NCBI RefSeq assembly: GCF_000381125.1
Contig: NZ_KB905931.1
Location: 124,001-188,000, forward strand
DNA: 64,000 nt
Direction: 5' to 3'
Source of the DNA: Caldimonas manganoxidans ATCC BAA-369
GTDB lineage: Bacteria; Pseudomonadota; Gammaproteobacteria; Burkholderiales; Burkholderiaceae_C
Under the pieces are notes generated by a model. It saw only the letters and a list, made by a program, of their open reading frames with translations. It was not told the origin of the DNA and made no database searches. The translations under genes and the position numbers were made by a program. Below, one piece after another: positions 37,784 to 46,394 of the stretch; within the stretch, counting starts at the first letter, position 1; the number at the start of each line of letters is the position of its first letter.

Positions 37784-39499
37784 TCAAGCAGCCAGCGCCT
37801 TGCTGGTGGTCCGACGTACCGCGTTGGCGGCCGTTTTGAACGGCTCCAGGCCCACGCGCTTGACCGTATCGATGAAGCGCTCGTTGGCCGCGCGCTGTTG
37901 GCGATAGGTTTCGATCACGGCTTCGATCACGTCCACCACTTCATCGGCGGCGAACGAGGGCCCGATCACTTTTCCCGGACCGGCCGGACCGCTTTGCGTG
38001 GAGCCATCCGATCCTCCCAGCGTGATCTGGTACCACTCGGCACCGTCCTTGTCGACGCCGAGGATGCCGATATGACCGCTGTGGTGGTGGCCGCAGGAAT
38101 TCATGCAACCGCTCATGTGCACATCGATGTCGCCGATGTCGTACAGCTCGTCCAGGTCTTGGTAGCGCTGCGCCACTTGTTCGGCGATCGGGATCGAACG
38201 CGCATTGGCCAGTGCACAAAAATCCCCCCCGGGGCAGGCGATCATGTCGGTGAGCAGGCCGATGTTGGGGGTGGCAAAACCGGCGTCTTTGGCCTCTAGC
38301 CAGAGGGCAAAGAGCTCGGACTGCCGCACCCAGGGCAGCACGAGATTCTGGTCGTGCGTGACGCGGGCCTCGCCGGCACTGTAGCGATCGGCCATGTCGG
38401 CGGCGCGTTCGAGCTGCGCGTCGGTGACATCGCCAGGCGCTTGGCCGACGCGCTTGAGCGAAAGCGTGACCGCGCGATAACCCGGGAAGCGATGGGCGTG
38501 CACATTGCGCTGCAGCCAACGGCGATAGGCCGGCGGGGCATCGGCAGGGGCGGGCTCCAGCGCGTCGTTGGCGGCAGGGAGGTCATCGCGCACGCCGGCC
38601 GGCGCGGTGAAGTGCCGGGCCACGCGGTCGAGCTCTTCCTGCGGAATGATGTGAGCCGCGCCATCGACGTCGCGTTCGAGGATCTGGGCGAACTCATGCT
38701 CGACCGCGTCGATGAACCTCTGGCCTTCGGCCTTCACGAGGATCTTGATGCGCGCCTTGTACAGATTGTCGCGCCGGCCGTAGCGGTTGTAGACGCGCAC
38801 GATCGCCTCGAGATACACGAGGATCTGCTGCCAGGGCAGAAACTCGCGCACCACCGTGCCGATGAGGGGGGTGCGGCCCATGCCACCGCCGACCAGCACT
38901 CTGAAGCCGACTTCGCCGGCGTCATTGCGCAACAACTGCAAGCCGATGTCATGCCATCCGATGGCGGCGCGATCCTCGGCGGCGCCGCTGACGGCGATCT
39001 TGAACTTGCGCGGCAGGAAGGCAAACTCGGGATGCAGGGTGGACCATTGGCGCAGCACTTCGCAATAAGGGCGCGGGTCGACGATCTCGTCGGGGGCGAT
39101 GCCTGCGAAGGCGTCGGTCGTGATGTTGCGAATGCAGTTGCCCGAGGTTTGGATGCCGTGCATGTCCACGGCCGCCAGTTCGTCCATCACGTCGGCAGCG
39201 CGTGCCAGAGGAATCCAGTTGAATTGGATGTTCTGGCGCGTGGTGAAGTGACCGTAGCCACGGTCGTACTCCCGGGCGATGCGCGCCAGGGTGCGCAGCT
39301 GGGTGCTGCTGATTTCGCCATAGGGGATGGCCACCCGCAGCATGGGCGCATGGCGTTGGATGTACCAGCCGTTTTGCAGACGCAGGGCTTTGAACTCCTC
39401 GTCGCCGAGCTGTCCGGCCAGATGACGTTGCAACTGGTCGCGGAACTGGGCAGCGCGCTGGCGAACGAAGTGGCGATCGAACTCGTTGTATCGATACAT
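37784..39499 (-). CDS. cysI: Siroheme sulfite reductase hemoprotein
   Basis: CysI (571 aa) reduces sulfite to sulfide with six electrons using siroheme and [4Fe-4S]. The cluster/siroheme ligands are C-x5-C in ACPGGDFCALA and CxxxC in SGCMNSCGHH, about residues 435 and 475. Two ferrite-like half domains (about 45-115 and 330-400) are recognisable. No CysJ flavoprotein is encoded in this operon. The downstream fdxA and ferredoxin reductase genes are candidate donors. It lies 19 bp after the exporter gene. Confidence 0.94.
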   Translation of the reverse strand: MYRYNEFDRHFVRQRAAQFRDQLQRHLAGQLGDEEFKALRLQNGWYIQRHAPMLRVAIPYGEISSTQLRTLARIAREYDRGYGHFTTRQNIQFNWIPLARAADVMDELAAVDMHGIQTSGNCIRNITTDAFAGIAPDEIVDPRPYCEVLRQWSTLHPEFAFLPRKFKIAVSGAAEDRAAIGWHDIGLQLLRNDAGEVGFRVLVGGGMGRTPLIGTVVREFLPWQQILVYLEAIVRVYNRYGRRDNLYKARIKILVKAEGQRFIDAVEHEFAQILERDVDGAAHIIPQEELDRVARHFTAPAGVRDDLPAANDALEPAPADAPPAYRRWLQRNVHAHRFPGYRAVTLSLKRVGQAPGDVTDAQLERAADMADRYSAGEARVTHDQNLVLPWVRQSELFALWLEAKDAGFATPNIGLLTDMIACPGGDFCALANARSIPIAEQVAQRYQDLDELYDIGDIDVHMSGCMNSCGHHHSGHIGILGVDKDGAEWYQITLGGSDGSTQSGPAGPGKVIGPSFAADEVVDVIEAVIETYRQQRAANERFIDTVKRVGLEPFKTAANAVRRTTSKALAA

Positions 39500-39518
39500 C
39501 TCGGGGGCTCGTGAAGAC

Positions 39519-40286
39519 TCAGTGAATGACCTTGAGGCCGGCGGTGATCAGCGCGGCGCACAGCAAGCCGCGCACGAGACGGTCTGGCAGATTGCGGGTC
39601 AGGCGCGCGCCGATCCAGATGCCGGGGATCGATCCCACCAGAAGCGCAACCAGCAATGCCCAGTCGACATGGCCCAAGCTGGCATGGCCGATGCCGGCCA
39701 CCAGCGTCAGCGGCACTGCGTGGGCGATGTCGGTGCCCACCAGGCGGCGGGCTTCGATGTGTGGATACAGGAACAAAATAAGCGTGGCCCCGATGGCGCC
39801 TGCACCGATGGAGCTGAGCGACACCAGCACTCCCAACGCCGCCCCGGCGGCCACGGTGTAGGCCGGCTTGCGGTGTTCGGGCAGCCAGCGCTGCAGCTTC
39901 AAGGCCACCCGGTGCCAGGCCTGCCGGTAGGCCACCGTGATGGCGGTGAGCAGCAAGGCGATGCCCAGCGAGAACGTCAAGGCACTGGCCCAGCCCTTGG
40001 TGACACCGGTGTAATGCATCAACCCGATCATCAGGATCGAGGCGGGCACACTGCCGGCCAGCAGCAGCCCGGTGATGCGGTAATCCACATTGCCTTGCCG
40101 GTGGTGGGCCACCGACCCCGACACCTTGGTCAGCCCGGCGAACCACAGGTCGGTGCCGATGGCCACGGCAGGATGGAGCTTGAAGACCGACAGCAGCAAA
40201 GGCGTCATCAGTGAGCCACCGCCCACGCCGGTCAGGCCGACGATGACGCCGACCCCGAAACCGCTGACCACTGCAATCCAGTCCAT
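39519..40286 (-). CDS. TSUP/TauE-SafE family sulfite or sulfate permease
   Basis: This 255-residue inner-membrane protein has about eight hydrophobic segments in two related halves. Each half opens with a Gly-rich turn (GVIVGLTGVGGGSLMTP near 13, LVSLSSIGAGAIGATL near 145), the signature of the TSUP family. These proteins move organosulfonates, sulfite or thiosulfate. As first gene of the cys operon it may import a sulfur source or export excess sulfite. The ATG at 40286 is preceded by a CysB-like region. Confidence 0.88.
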   Translation of the reverse strand: MDWIAVVSGFGVGVIVGLTGVGGGSLMTPLLLSVFKLHPAVAIGTDLWFAGLTKVSGSVAHHRQGNVDYRITGLLLAGSVPASILMIGLMHYTGVTKGWASALTFSLGIALLLTAITVAYRQAWHRVALKLQRWLPEHRKPAYTVAAGAALGVLVSLSSIGAGAIGATLILFLYPHIEARRLVGTDIAHAVPLTLVAGIGHASLGHVDWALLVALLVGSIPGIWIGARLTRNLPDRLVRGLLCAALITAGLKVIH

Positions 40287-40365
40287 GTCGCTCCCTGTGT
40301 CACTCGAACGGCGCATGCCTGTAGGGCAGGCGCAGCCCGCACGATGAGGCCGACTGTAAGGAGGT

Positions 40366-40404
40366 CCCATATAAATGGGAACTACAAATTCATTTGATAG
40401 TTAT
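40366..40404 (-). promoter_or_regulatory. Control region of the sulfate operon, possible CysB-type site
   Basis: This is an AT-rich island in GC-rich DNA. CCCAT-ATAA-ATGGG (40366-40379) is directly followed by AACTACAAAT (40380-40389) and ATTTGATAGTT (40392-40402), an inverted repeat with one inserted base. LysR-type regulators such as CysB bind such AT-rich dyads. A second promoter for the divergent patatin gene may share it. Confidence 0.5.
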
Positions 40405-40465
40405 ATCTAGATGTTATTTTCGACCGGGAGGGGGCCTGGGGACGAGCTCGCTAACATTTCGCACC

Positions 40466-41401
40466 ATGTCTTCAAATCCGTTCTCGACCGCAGCAGACTT
40501 GCACGTTTACCGGCTGCGCCGGCGCAGCTTGTTGTTGACCCCCTTGGCCCTGGCCGCCTGCCAGACGGCGCCGCCCGTGCCCCAGGCCTCGGCGCCGGTG
40601 CCAGCGCCCGAGCCGCCGCGGCCGGTGCGTATCGGTCTGGCGCTGGGCGGCGGCGCGGCCCGGGGCTTTGCCCATATCGGGGTGATCCAGGTCCTGGAGG
40701 AACAGGGCATACAGCCCGACCTGGTCGTGGGTACGTCGGCCGGCAGCCTGGTGGCTGCGCTGTACGCCGCGGGCAAATCGCGCACGGAACTGCGCGCCCT
40801 GGCCGAGACCATGGACGAGACGGCCATCACCGACTGGTCTTTCCCCTTGCGCGGGGTGATCCGAGGGGAGGCTCTGGCGCGCTATGTGAATCAACAAGTC
40901 GGGGGGGTGACCATCGAGCGCATGAAGCGGCCCCTGGGCATCGTGGCGACCGACCTGGCCACAGGCGAGCCGGTGCTGTTCCGGCGCGGAGACACCGGCA
41001 TGGCCGTGCGGGCATCCAGCGCGGTGCCGGCAGTGTTTCAACCGGTGCGCATCGGCGACCGGGAATACGTGGACGGCGGTCTGGTCTCGCCGGTGCCGGT
41101 GCGTTTCGCTCGCCAGATGGGGGCCGACTTCGTCATTGCCGTGGACATTTCTTCGCCACCGCAGGACGGTCCGGTGGGCGATGCCATGCGCATGTTGCTG
41201 CAGACCTTTGCCATCATGGGACGCAGCATCAATCATTTCGAGCTGCGAGAGGCCGACGTGGTGATCCGGCCGGCGCTCAACGGGTTGGCCGGCACCGACT
41301 TCCGATCCCGCCGGTTGGCGATGGACGCCGGTCGTGACGCCGCGCTGGCGGCTCTGCCTCAGCTGCGTGAGCGCCTGGCCGCCAAGAGGCGCCAAGGCTG
41401 A
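40466..41401 (+). CDS. Patatin-like phospholipase, lipoprotein
   Basis: This 311-residue protein has a lipobox (LALAAC, about residue 27) after a basic N-terminus, so it is membrane-anchored by lipid. The patatin domain shows the oxyanion loop GLALGGGAARGFAH, the nucleophile elbow GTSAG (about residue 93) and the catalytic Asp in YVDGG (about 210), the full serine-aspartate dyad. Such proteins hydrolyse acyl lipids. The ATG at 40466 begins MSSNPFS. It is divergent from the cys operon and convergent with phaP. Confidence 0.9.
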   Translation: MSSNPFSTAADLHVYRLRRRSLLLTPLALAACQTAPPVPQASAPVPAPEPPRPVRIGLALGGGAARGFAHIGVIQVLEEQGIQPDLVVGTSAGSLVAALYAAGKSRTELRALAETMDETAITDWSFPLRGVIRGEALARYVNQQVGGVTIERMKRPLGIVATDLATGEPVLFRRGDTGMAVRASSAVPAVFQPVRIGDREYVDGGLVSPVPVRFARQMGADFVIAVDISSPPQDGPVGDAMRMLLQTFAIMGRSINHFELREADVVIRPALNGLAGTDFRSRRLAMDAGRDAALAALPQLRERLAAKRRQG

Positions 41402-41405
41402 CGGG

Positions 41406-41435
41406 AAAAAAAAGCCCGGTGGGAGACCACCGGGC
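41406..41435 (-). terminator. phaP terminator
   Basis: On the minus strand GCCCGGTGG-TCTC-CCACCGGGC is followed by eight T. It lies about 130 bp after the phaP stop. On the plus strand the stem follows the patatin gene but has no U-run. Confidence 0.85.
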
Positions 41436-41561
41436 CGAAGGTACCTTGGGAGGTACCGAGGAGACAACCTTTCAGGGAGACCGTGGAGCCAAGCTGCACG
41501 GCTCTCCTCAGAGTCGGGGCGCAGCGGAAAAGTTCAAGCCCCGACGCAACAAATTTTGGGC

Positions 41562-42113
41562 TCAGGCGCTGCGCTTGGGGCGGGGCGCCTGTTGGGCCGC
41601 CTTGACCGCCGAGTTGGTCACCGCCTGGATGTTCGCTTCGGCCACTTCGGCCGCTTGCTTGGCCGCTTTGTGAACCGTTTCGAACGCATTGTTGGCAGCG
41701 GCCACGGCCGACTTCACCAAGGCCACCGCACTTTCGGTGCCGGCGGGCGCATTTTTCACGGCGTTGTCGACCACGGCCAGAAACTTCTTCTGGACATCGG
41801 CGATTTGCGCTTCCGCGATTTTATTGATTTCTGCGTTGGTGTGCGAGGCGATGTCATAGACATGGCGGCTGTAGGCCGCGGCCTTCTCGGCGCTGGGCTG
41901 CAGCAGCGACGCTTGCAGGGCCAGCAGCTCTTGGGCATCCTTGACCGACAGGGCGGCCTGGGCGTGCTCGGCGGCTTCGGCCAGCGAGGCTTTGGCAACC
42001 TGCAGGTTCAGCTCGACGAGTTTTTCAACGCCTTCGAAAGCTTTCTGAGTGAGCCCAAACAGGGTCTCGACATTGGCTTTGTGGGCAGCAACCAGTTGTT
42101 CGGCGGTCATCAT
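41562..42113 (-). CDS. phaP: Phasin, polyhydroxyalkanoate granule protein
   Basis: PhaP (183 aa) is a small helical amphipathic protein that coats polyhydroxyalkanoate granules. The order [20 protein letters not shown], then a long Ala/Glu/Lys-rich helical stretch, then an Ala/Lys-rich tail ending PRPKRSA is typical of Burkholderiales phasins. It has no signal or cysteine. Either of two adjacent ATGs (42113 or 42110) may be used; AAGGAG lies at 42126-42121. Paired operators surround its promoter, so expression probably follows polymer status through PhaR. Confidence 0.92.
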   Translation of the reverse strand: MMTAEQLVAAHKANVETLFGLTQKAFEGVEKLVELNLQVAKASLAEAAEHAQAALSVKDAQELLALQASLLQPSAEKAAAYSRHVYDIASHTNAEINKIAEAQIADVQKKFLAVVDNAVKNAPAGTESAVALVKSAVAAANNAFETVHKAAKQAAEVAEANIQAVTNSAVKAAQQAPRPKRSA

Positions 42114-42147
42114 GATCGAAGACTCCTTTGGTGGGTGGGCACGAAAT

Positions 42148-42162
42148 TGTTGCACTGCAACA
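42148..42162. promoter_or_regulatory. phaP operator 1, PhaR-like
   Basis: TGTTGC-ACT-GCAACA is a perfect dyad placed just downstream of the phaP -10, where binding would block initiation. Its form resembles the CTGC-N3-GCAG core described for PhaR. Confidence 0.6.
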
Positions 42163-42169
42163 TGACTGA

Positions 42170-42197
42170 AGTATAGAGGTCTCGAGTGGCATTGCAA
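42170..42197 (-). promoter_or_regulatory. phaP promoter
   Basis: On the minus strand TTGCAA (42197-42192) and TATACT (42175-42170) are 16 bp apart. This is the best promoter match in the gap. Confidence 0.65.
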
Positions 42198-42204
42198 GTG
42201 GGTT

Positions 42205-42219
42205 TGCTGCGCTGCAGCA
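42205..42219. promoter_or_regulatory. phaP operator 2, PhaR-like
   Basis: TGCTGC-GCT-GCAGCA is a perfect dyad just upstream of the phaP -35. It differs from operator 1 at one base pair per arm. Confidence 0.6.
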
Positions 42220-42354
42220 TCGTTTAGAGGCTTGGCTCTAAATCTCCCGGCGTCGCCGATGAGACTCCCAGTCTCGGGCAGGGACATGTCGCTGTCGTGA
42301 CGGGTCGGCCGGGCCTGGGGGATCCACAATCGGGCCAACCCATGCCGTGCCGCC

Positions 42355-43332
42355 ATGCTGGCCTTTTACTCCGACCGTTTCGTGTTGCCGCTGCCGCCGG
42401 GGCATCGCTTTCCGATGGCGAAATACCGCATGTTGCGCGACCGCGTGGCCGCCGAACTGCCGGCCGTGCGCTTGGAGGAGGCGCCAGTGGCCAGTGAAGG
42501 GGAGCTGGCCTTGGTGCATACCCCGGCCTACATCGACGCCGTGTTGCAAGGCACGTTGAGCGCAGCGGCGCAGCGCGAGATCGGTTTTCCCTGGTCGCCG
42601 GCGATGGCCGAGCGTGCACGACGCTCGGTGGGCGCCACGGTGGCCGCGGCGCGGGCGGCGTTGACCGAGGGGCTGGCGGCCAACCTCGCCGGCGGCACGC
42701 ACCATGCCTACGCCGACAAAGGCAGCGGCTACTGTGTGTTCAATGATGTGGCGGTGGCGGCCCGGCTGATGCAAGCCGAGTGGCATCGTCGCTGCCGGCG
42801 CCTGTTGCGCGTGGCCGTGATCGATCTGGACGTGCACCAGGGCAATGGCACGGCAGCCATTTTTCGAGACGATCCCACGGTCTTCACCCTGTCGCTGCAT
42901 GGGGCGCGCAATTTCCCGTTTCGCAAAGAAGTCAGCGACCTCGATGTGGAGCTGCCCGATGGCTGCACCGACGGGCCGTATCTCGACGCACTGGAGCAAG
43001 CCTTGGCGGCTTTGTGGGCCGCACACGCGGACCATGCCCCGGGCCTGATCTTTTACCTCGCCGGCGCCGATCCCCACGAAGGCGACCGTCTGGGCCGGCT
43101 GAAGGTGTCGGCACAGGCCTTGGCCGAGCGCGATGCCCGTGTGCTGCGTGCGGCCGCCGAGCGGGGCATTCCGGTGGTCATCACCATGGCCGGCGGTTAT
43201 GGCCACGATCTGGCCCAGACCGTGGCCATCCAATGGCGCACCTTGCAATTGGCCTGTGAGTACTGGCGGCGTTGGCCGCGTGCCCAGGCCCCATCCGAGG
43301 AGGACTTTCGGCATGAGCCGACCCCAGGCTGA
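42355..43332 (+). CDS. Histone deacetylase/acetoin utilization family amidohydrolase
   Basis: This 325-residue zinc amidohydrolase has the arginase-deacetylase fold. Zinc ligands are visible in [14 protein letters not shown] (Asp, His, about 160) and [11 protein letters not shown] (Asp, about 240). The active-site HH is in [10 protein letters not shown] and the tyrosine loop in TMAGGYGHD. Bacterial members deacetylate polyamines, acetoin pathway proteins or small amides. The substrate here is unknown. The next gene starts 20 bp before its end, so the two are coupled. Confidence 0.88.
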   Translation: MLAFYSDRFVLPLPPGHRFPMAKYRMLRDRVAAELPAVRLEEAPVASEGELALVHTPAYIDAVLQGTLSAAAQREIGFPWSPAMAERARRSVGATVAAARAALTEGLAANLAGGTHHAYADKGSGYCVFNDVAVAARLMQAEWHRRCRRLLRVAVIDLDVHQGNGTAAIFRDDPTVFTLSLHGARNFPFRKEVSDLDVELPDGCTDGPYLDALEQALAALWAAHADHAPGLIFYLAGADPHEGDRLGRLKVSAQALAERDARVLRAAAERGIPVVITMAGGYGHDLAQTVAIQWRTLQLACEYWRRWPRAQAPSEEDFRHEPTPG

Positions 43333-43744
43333 ACCCCGCCATGCGTATCGTCATTTCCTGCCCATCACCACCCGCTGGATGGACAATGACGTGTATGGTC
43401 ATGTCAACAATGTCGTCTACTACAGCTACTTCGACACGGTGGTGAACGAGTACCTCATATCGAGAGGTGCTTTGGACATTCACGCCGGCGAGGTGATCGG
43501 CCTGGTGGTCGAGACCCAGTGCAATTACTTTGCCCCGTTGGCGTTTCCGCAGGGGGTGGATGCCGGGCTGCGTGTGGCTCATCTGGGCACGTCCAGCGTG
43601 CGCTACGAGGTGGGGCTGTTCGCGCAAGGCGAGCCGTTGACGGCCGCGCGCGGGCATTTCGTGCATGTGTACGTGAACCGCCATACGCGCAAACCGGTAC
43701 CGCTGCCGGCATCGCTCGTGGCGGTGTTGGAGGCATTGCGATGA
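43313..43744 (+). CDS. Hotdog-fold acyl-CoA thioesterase
   Basis: This 143-residue protein belongs to the 4-hydroxybenzoyl-CoA thioesterase (YbgC-like) family. The catalytic segment is [20 protein letters not shown]. The Asp in DNDVYGH corresponds to the active-site acid. It would cleave a thioester of CoA or acyl carrier protein. The ATG at 43313 has GAGGAGG upstream inside the preceding gene, with which it overlaps by 20 bp. Pairing a deacylase-fold and a thioesterase gene suggests a shared acyl substrate, but this is inference. Confidence 0.9.
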   Translation: MSRPQAEPRHAYRHFLPITTRWMDNDVYGHVNNVVYYSYFDTVVNEYLISRGALDIHAGEVIGLVVETQCNYFAPLAFPQGVDAGLRVAHLGTSSVRYEVGLFAQGEPLTAARGHFVHVYVNRHTRKPVPLPASLVAVLEALR

Positions 43745-43763
43745 CAGGGAAGGGCTCGTTCCC

Positions 43764-43783
43764 GGCGGTCGAAACCGACCGCC
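43764..43783. repeat. Hairpin after the thioesterase gene
   Basis: GGCGGTCG (43764-43771) and CGACCGCC (43776-43783) pair around AAAC. The stem is followed by CCCC, not T, so it is a weak terminator candidate. Confidence 0.5.
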
Positions 43784-43902
43784 CCCCTGAGCGTGCGCGC
43801 ATCCGTTTTCAGTTTTCACGGGGGATGGCGTTCAGCCGGTGCTCAGCCTGATCGGCGCGACGGCTTTCTACAATGGTCGCCCAGATCATCAAGGAGACCG
43901 TC

Positions 43903-44910
43903 GTGCACAAGGTGCTCGTGGCGCGCGCCACCTTTCCCGACATCATCGACCGCCTCAGGGCCTACTTCGAGGTGCAGGACAATCCCAAGGACGAGGTGTG
44001 GAGCCCTGAGGCATTGAGCCAGGCCTTGCAAGGCAAAGCAGGGGTGATCACCACCGGCAGCGAACGCATCGACGAAGCCTTGCTGGCGGCCCATCCGCAG
44101 CTCAAGGCGGTGTGCAACATGGCCGTGGGCTACAACAACATCGATGTGGCGGCGTGCACGGCGCGCGGGATCATCGTCACCAACACGCCGGACGTGCTGA
44201 CCGAAACCACTGCGGATTTCGGTTTTGCCCTGATGATGGCTGCAGCGCGTCGCATCACCGAGTCGGAGCGCTACCTGCGTGCCGGCCAGTGGACGAAGTG
44301 GCGCTATGACATGTTCGTGGGGCCGGATGTGCATGGGGCCACGCTGGGTATCCTGGGCATGGGGCGCATCGGTCAGGCCATCGCGCGGCGCGGCGCGCAT
44401 GGTTTTGGCATGAAGGTGATCTATCACAACCGTTCACGCCTACCCGCCTCGATCGAGGCGCAGTGCGCGGCGCGTTATGTCGACAAGGCCACTTTGCTGC
44501 GCGAGGCCGACCACCTGGTGATCGTCGTGCCGTACTCCCCCAGCTCGCATCACGCCATCGGAGCGGCCGAGCTGGCGCAGATGAAGCCTACGGCCACTTT
44601 GACCAACATTGCCCGTGGTGGCGTGGTGGACGATGCGGCGCTGGCCCAGGCCCTGCGGGATGGACGGATTGCCGCCGCCGGCCTGGACGTGTTCGAAGGG
44701 GAGCCGCAGGTGCATCCGCATCTGTTGGAGGTGCCCAATGTCGTCTTGACGCCCCACATCGCCAGCGCCTCGGTGGCCACGCGCCGGGCCATGGCCAGCT
44801 TGGCGGTGGACAACCTGATCGCCGCGCTGGGCTGTGGTCCGCAGGCGGGGCGTCCGCCCACGCCGGTGAATCCCGAAGTGCTGCGCGGTGCGGCCGGGCA
44901 GCAGGACTGA
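43903..44910 (+). CDS. ghrB: 2-hydroxyacid dehydrogenase (glyoxylate/hydroxypyruvate reductase type)
   Basis: This 335-residue NAD(P)-dependent D-2-hydroxyacid dehydrogenase is closest in appearance to GhrB/2-ketogluconate reductases. The dinucleotide motif GMGRIGQAIARR is near residue 155. Catalytic Arg is in NIARGGVVDD (about 236), Glu in GLDVFEGEPQ and His in LTPHIASAS (about 284). I prefer the GTG at 43903, preceded by AAGGAG at 43891; an ATG at 43873 would include that site in the coding region. The substrate range cannot be fixed from sequence. Confidence 0.88.
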   Translation: MHKVLVARATFPDIIDRLRAYFEVQDNPKDEVWSPEALSQALQGKAGVITTGSERIDEALLAAHPQLKAVCNMAVGYNNIDVAACTARGIIVTNTPDVLTETTADFGFALMMAAARRITESERYLRAGQWTKWRYDMFVGPDVHGATLGILGMGRIGQAIARRGAHGFGMKVIYHNRSRLPASIEAQCAARYVDKATLLREADHLVIVVPYSPSSHHAIGAAELAQMKPTATLTNIARGGVVDDAALAQALRDGRIAAAGLDVFEGEPQVHPHLLEVPNVVLTPHIASASVATRRAMASLAVDNLIAALGCGPQAGRPPTPVNPEVLRGAAGQQD

Positions 44911-44926
44911 GCGAGACCATCAGACC

Positions 44927-46381
44927 ATGGCATCGACCCTGTGGTGGCTGGCTGCGCTGGGCGTGGCCAATGTGGTGATGTTGGCCGTGTTGGCCTGGCG
45001 GGTCGTTGTCGCCGGGCGTGAGCCGGCGGCCAGCCGGGAGGACTTGTTCGCGCAGACGCGGCTGCAGGCCGAGGCCTTGTCGCGGCTGGAGCGCGAGCTG
45101 CGCGATGAACTGAGCCGCAGCGCTCAGGGCACGCGCCAGGAGCTCGGCGGCACGCTGGCCTTGTTTCAGCAGACGTTGCTGACCCAGCAAGGCGATGTGG
45201 CGCGCACCCAGAACGAGCAGCTCGATGGCTTTCGCGCGCAACTGGTGACCCTGCAGCAGCTCGTGGCCGACACATTGCGTTCGACCGCGGCGGCTCTGAC
45301 GACCCAGGCGCAATCGGCCCGCGAGGCGCAAGACCTGGCCCTGCGGCGTTTTGCCGAGGGCTTGAACGAGCAGCTGCGCGCGTTGTCCGAAGCCAACGAG
45401 CGGCGCTTGGCCGAGGTGCGCCAGACGGTGGAGAGCCGTTTGGCTGCCTTGGCCGCAGACAACGAGAAAAAGCTCGAGCAGATGCGCCAGACGGTGGACG
45501 AAAAGCTGCACGCCACGCTGGAGCAGCGCTTGGGCCAGAGCTTCAAGCAGGTGGCCGAACGGCTGGAGCAGGTGCACCGCGGCCTGGGCGAGATGCAGTC
45601 GCTGGCCCAAGGGGTGGGGGACCTCAAACGGGTGCTGACCAATGTGAAGACCCGCGGTGTGTTTGGCGAAACCCAGCTTGCCGTCTTGCTGGAACAGGTG
45701 TTCACCCCCGATCAGTACGAGACTCACGTGGCGACCGTGCCAGGCAGCCGGGAGCGGGTGGAGTTCGCGATCCGTCTGCCGGGCAAGGGCGAGGATGGGG
45801 CGCCGGTGTGGCTGCCGCTGGATGCCAAGTTTCCGCGCGAGGACTACGAGCGTTTGCTCGCCGCGCAGGACGAGGCCGACCGCGAGGCCGCCGAGGCCGC
45901 GGCCAAGGCCCTGGAGCAGCGCATCCGCGAGGAGGCGCGCAGCATCGCGGCGAAGTATCTGGCGCCGCCTCACACCACCGACTTTGGCGTGCTGTTCGTG
46001 CCCACCGAGGGCTTGTATGCCGAGTTGCTGCGCCGTCCCGGCCTGGTGGAAGCGCTACAGCGTGAGCACCGCGTCATCCTGGCCGGCCCCACCACCTTGC
46101 TGGCCATGCTCAACAGTTTGCAGATGGGCTTTCGCACCCTGGCGCTGGAGAAGCGTTCGTCCGAGGTGTGGAAGGTGCTGGGCGCGGTCAAGACGGAATT
46201 CGGCAAGTTCGGCGAGGTTTTGGCCCGTGTGAGGGATCAAACCCAGACGGTGCTCAACACTTTGGACAAGGCCGAGACGCGCACTCGCCAGATGAGCCGA
46301 GCACTGCGCACGGTGGAGGCGCTGCCCGAGGCCCAGGCTGCTGGCGTATTGCCGCAGGACGCGCTGGACGACCGGGACTGA
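44927..46381 (+). CDS. rmuC: DNA recombination protein RmuC
   Basis: RmuC (484 aa) is an inner-membrane-anchored protein that limits inversions at short inverted repeats; its C-terminal part is nuclease-like. An N-terminal membrane segment (WWLAALGVANVVMLAVLAWRV) precedes a long coiled coil (about 45-230, heptads rich in Leu, Gln, Arg and Glu). The RmuC domain follows with LTNVKTRGVFGE, WLPLDAKFPREDY and LAGPTTLLAMLNSLQMGF. It begins 16 bp after the dehydrogenase gene and converges on mnmC. Confidence 0.94.
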   Translation: MASTLWWLAALGVANVVMLAVLAWRVVVAGREPAASREDLFAQTRLQAEALSRLERELRDELSRSAQGTRQELGGTLALFQQTLLTQQGDVARTQNEQLDGFRAQLVTLQQLVADTLRSTAAALTTQAQSAREAQDLALRRFAEGLNEQLRALSEANERRLAEVRQTVESRLAALAADNEKKLEQMRQTVDEKLHATLEQRLGQSFKQVAERLEQVHRGLGEMQSLAQGVGDLKRVLTNVKTRGVFGETQLAVLLEQVFTPDQYETHVATVPGSRERVEFAIRLPGKGEDGAPVWLPLDAKFPREDYERLLAAQDEADREAAEAAAKALEQRIREEARSIAAKYLAPPHTTDFGVLFVPTEGLYAELLRRPGLVEALQREHRVILAGPTTLLAMLNSLQMGFRTLALEKRSSEVWKVLGAVKTEFGKFGEVLARVRDQTQTVLNTLDKAETRTRQMSRALRTVEALPEAQAAGVLPQDALDDRD

Positions 46382-46394
46382 TGCGGTGGGGGCG

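Noticed and set aside
41441-41458. GGTACC-N6-GGTACC after the patatin gene
   Set aside because: Each half is itself a palindrome and the pair has no gene or U-run behind it. Probably chance.
43741-43851. Frame of 36 codons whose ATG overlaps the thioesterase stop (ATGA)
   Set aside because: The overlap looks like translational coupling, but the product has no family, no hydrophobic pattern, and covers a GC-rich hairpin. Not enough to call a gene.
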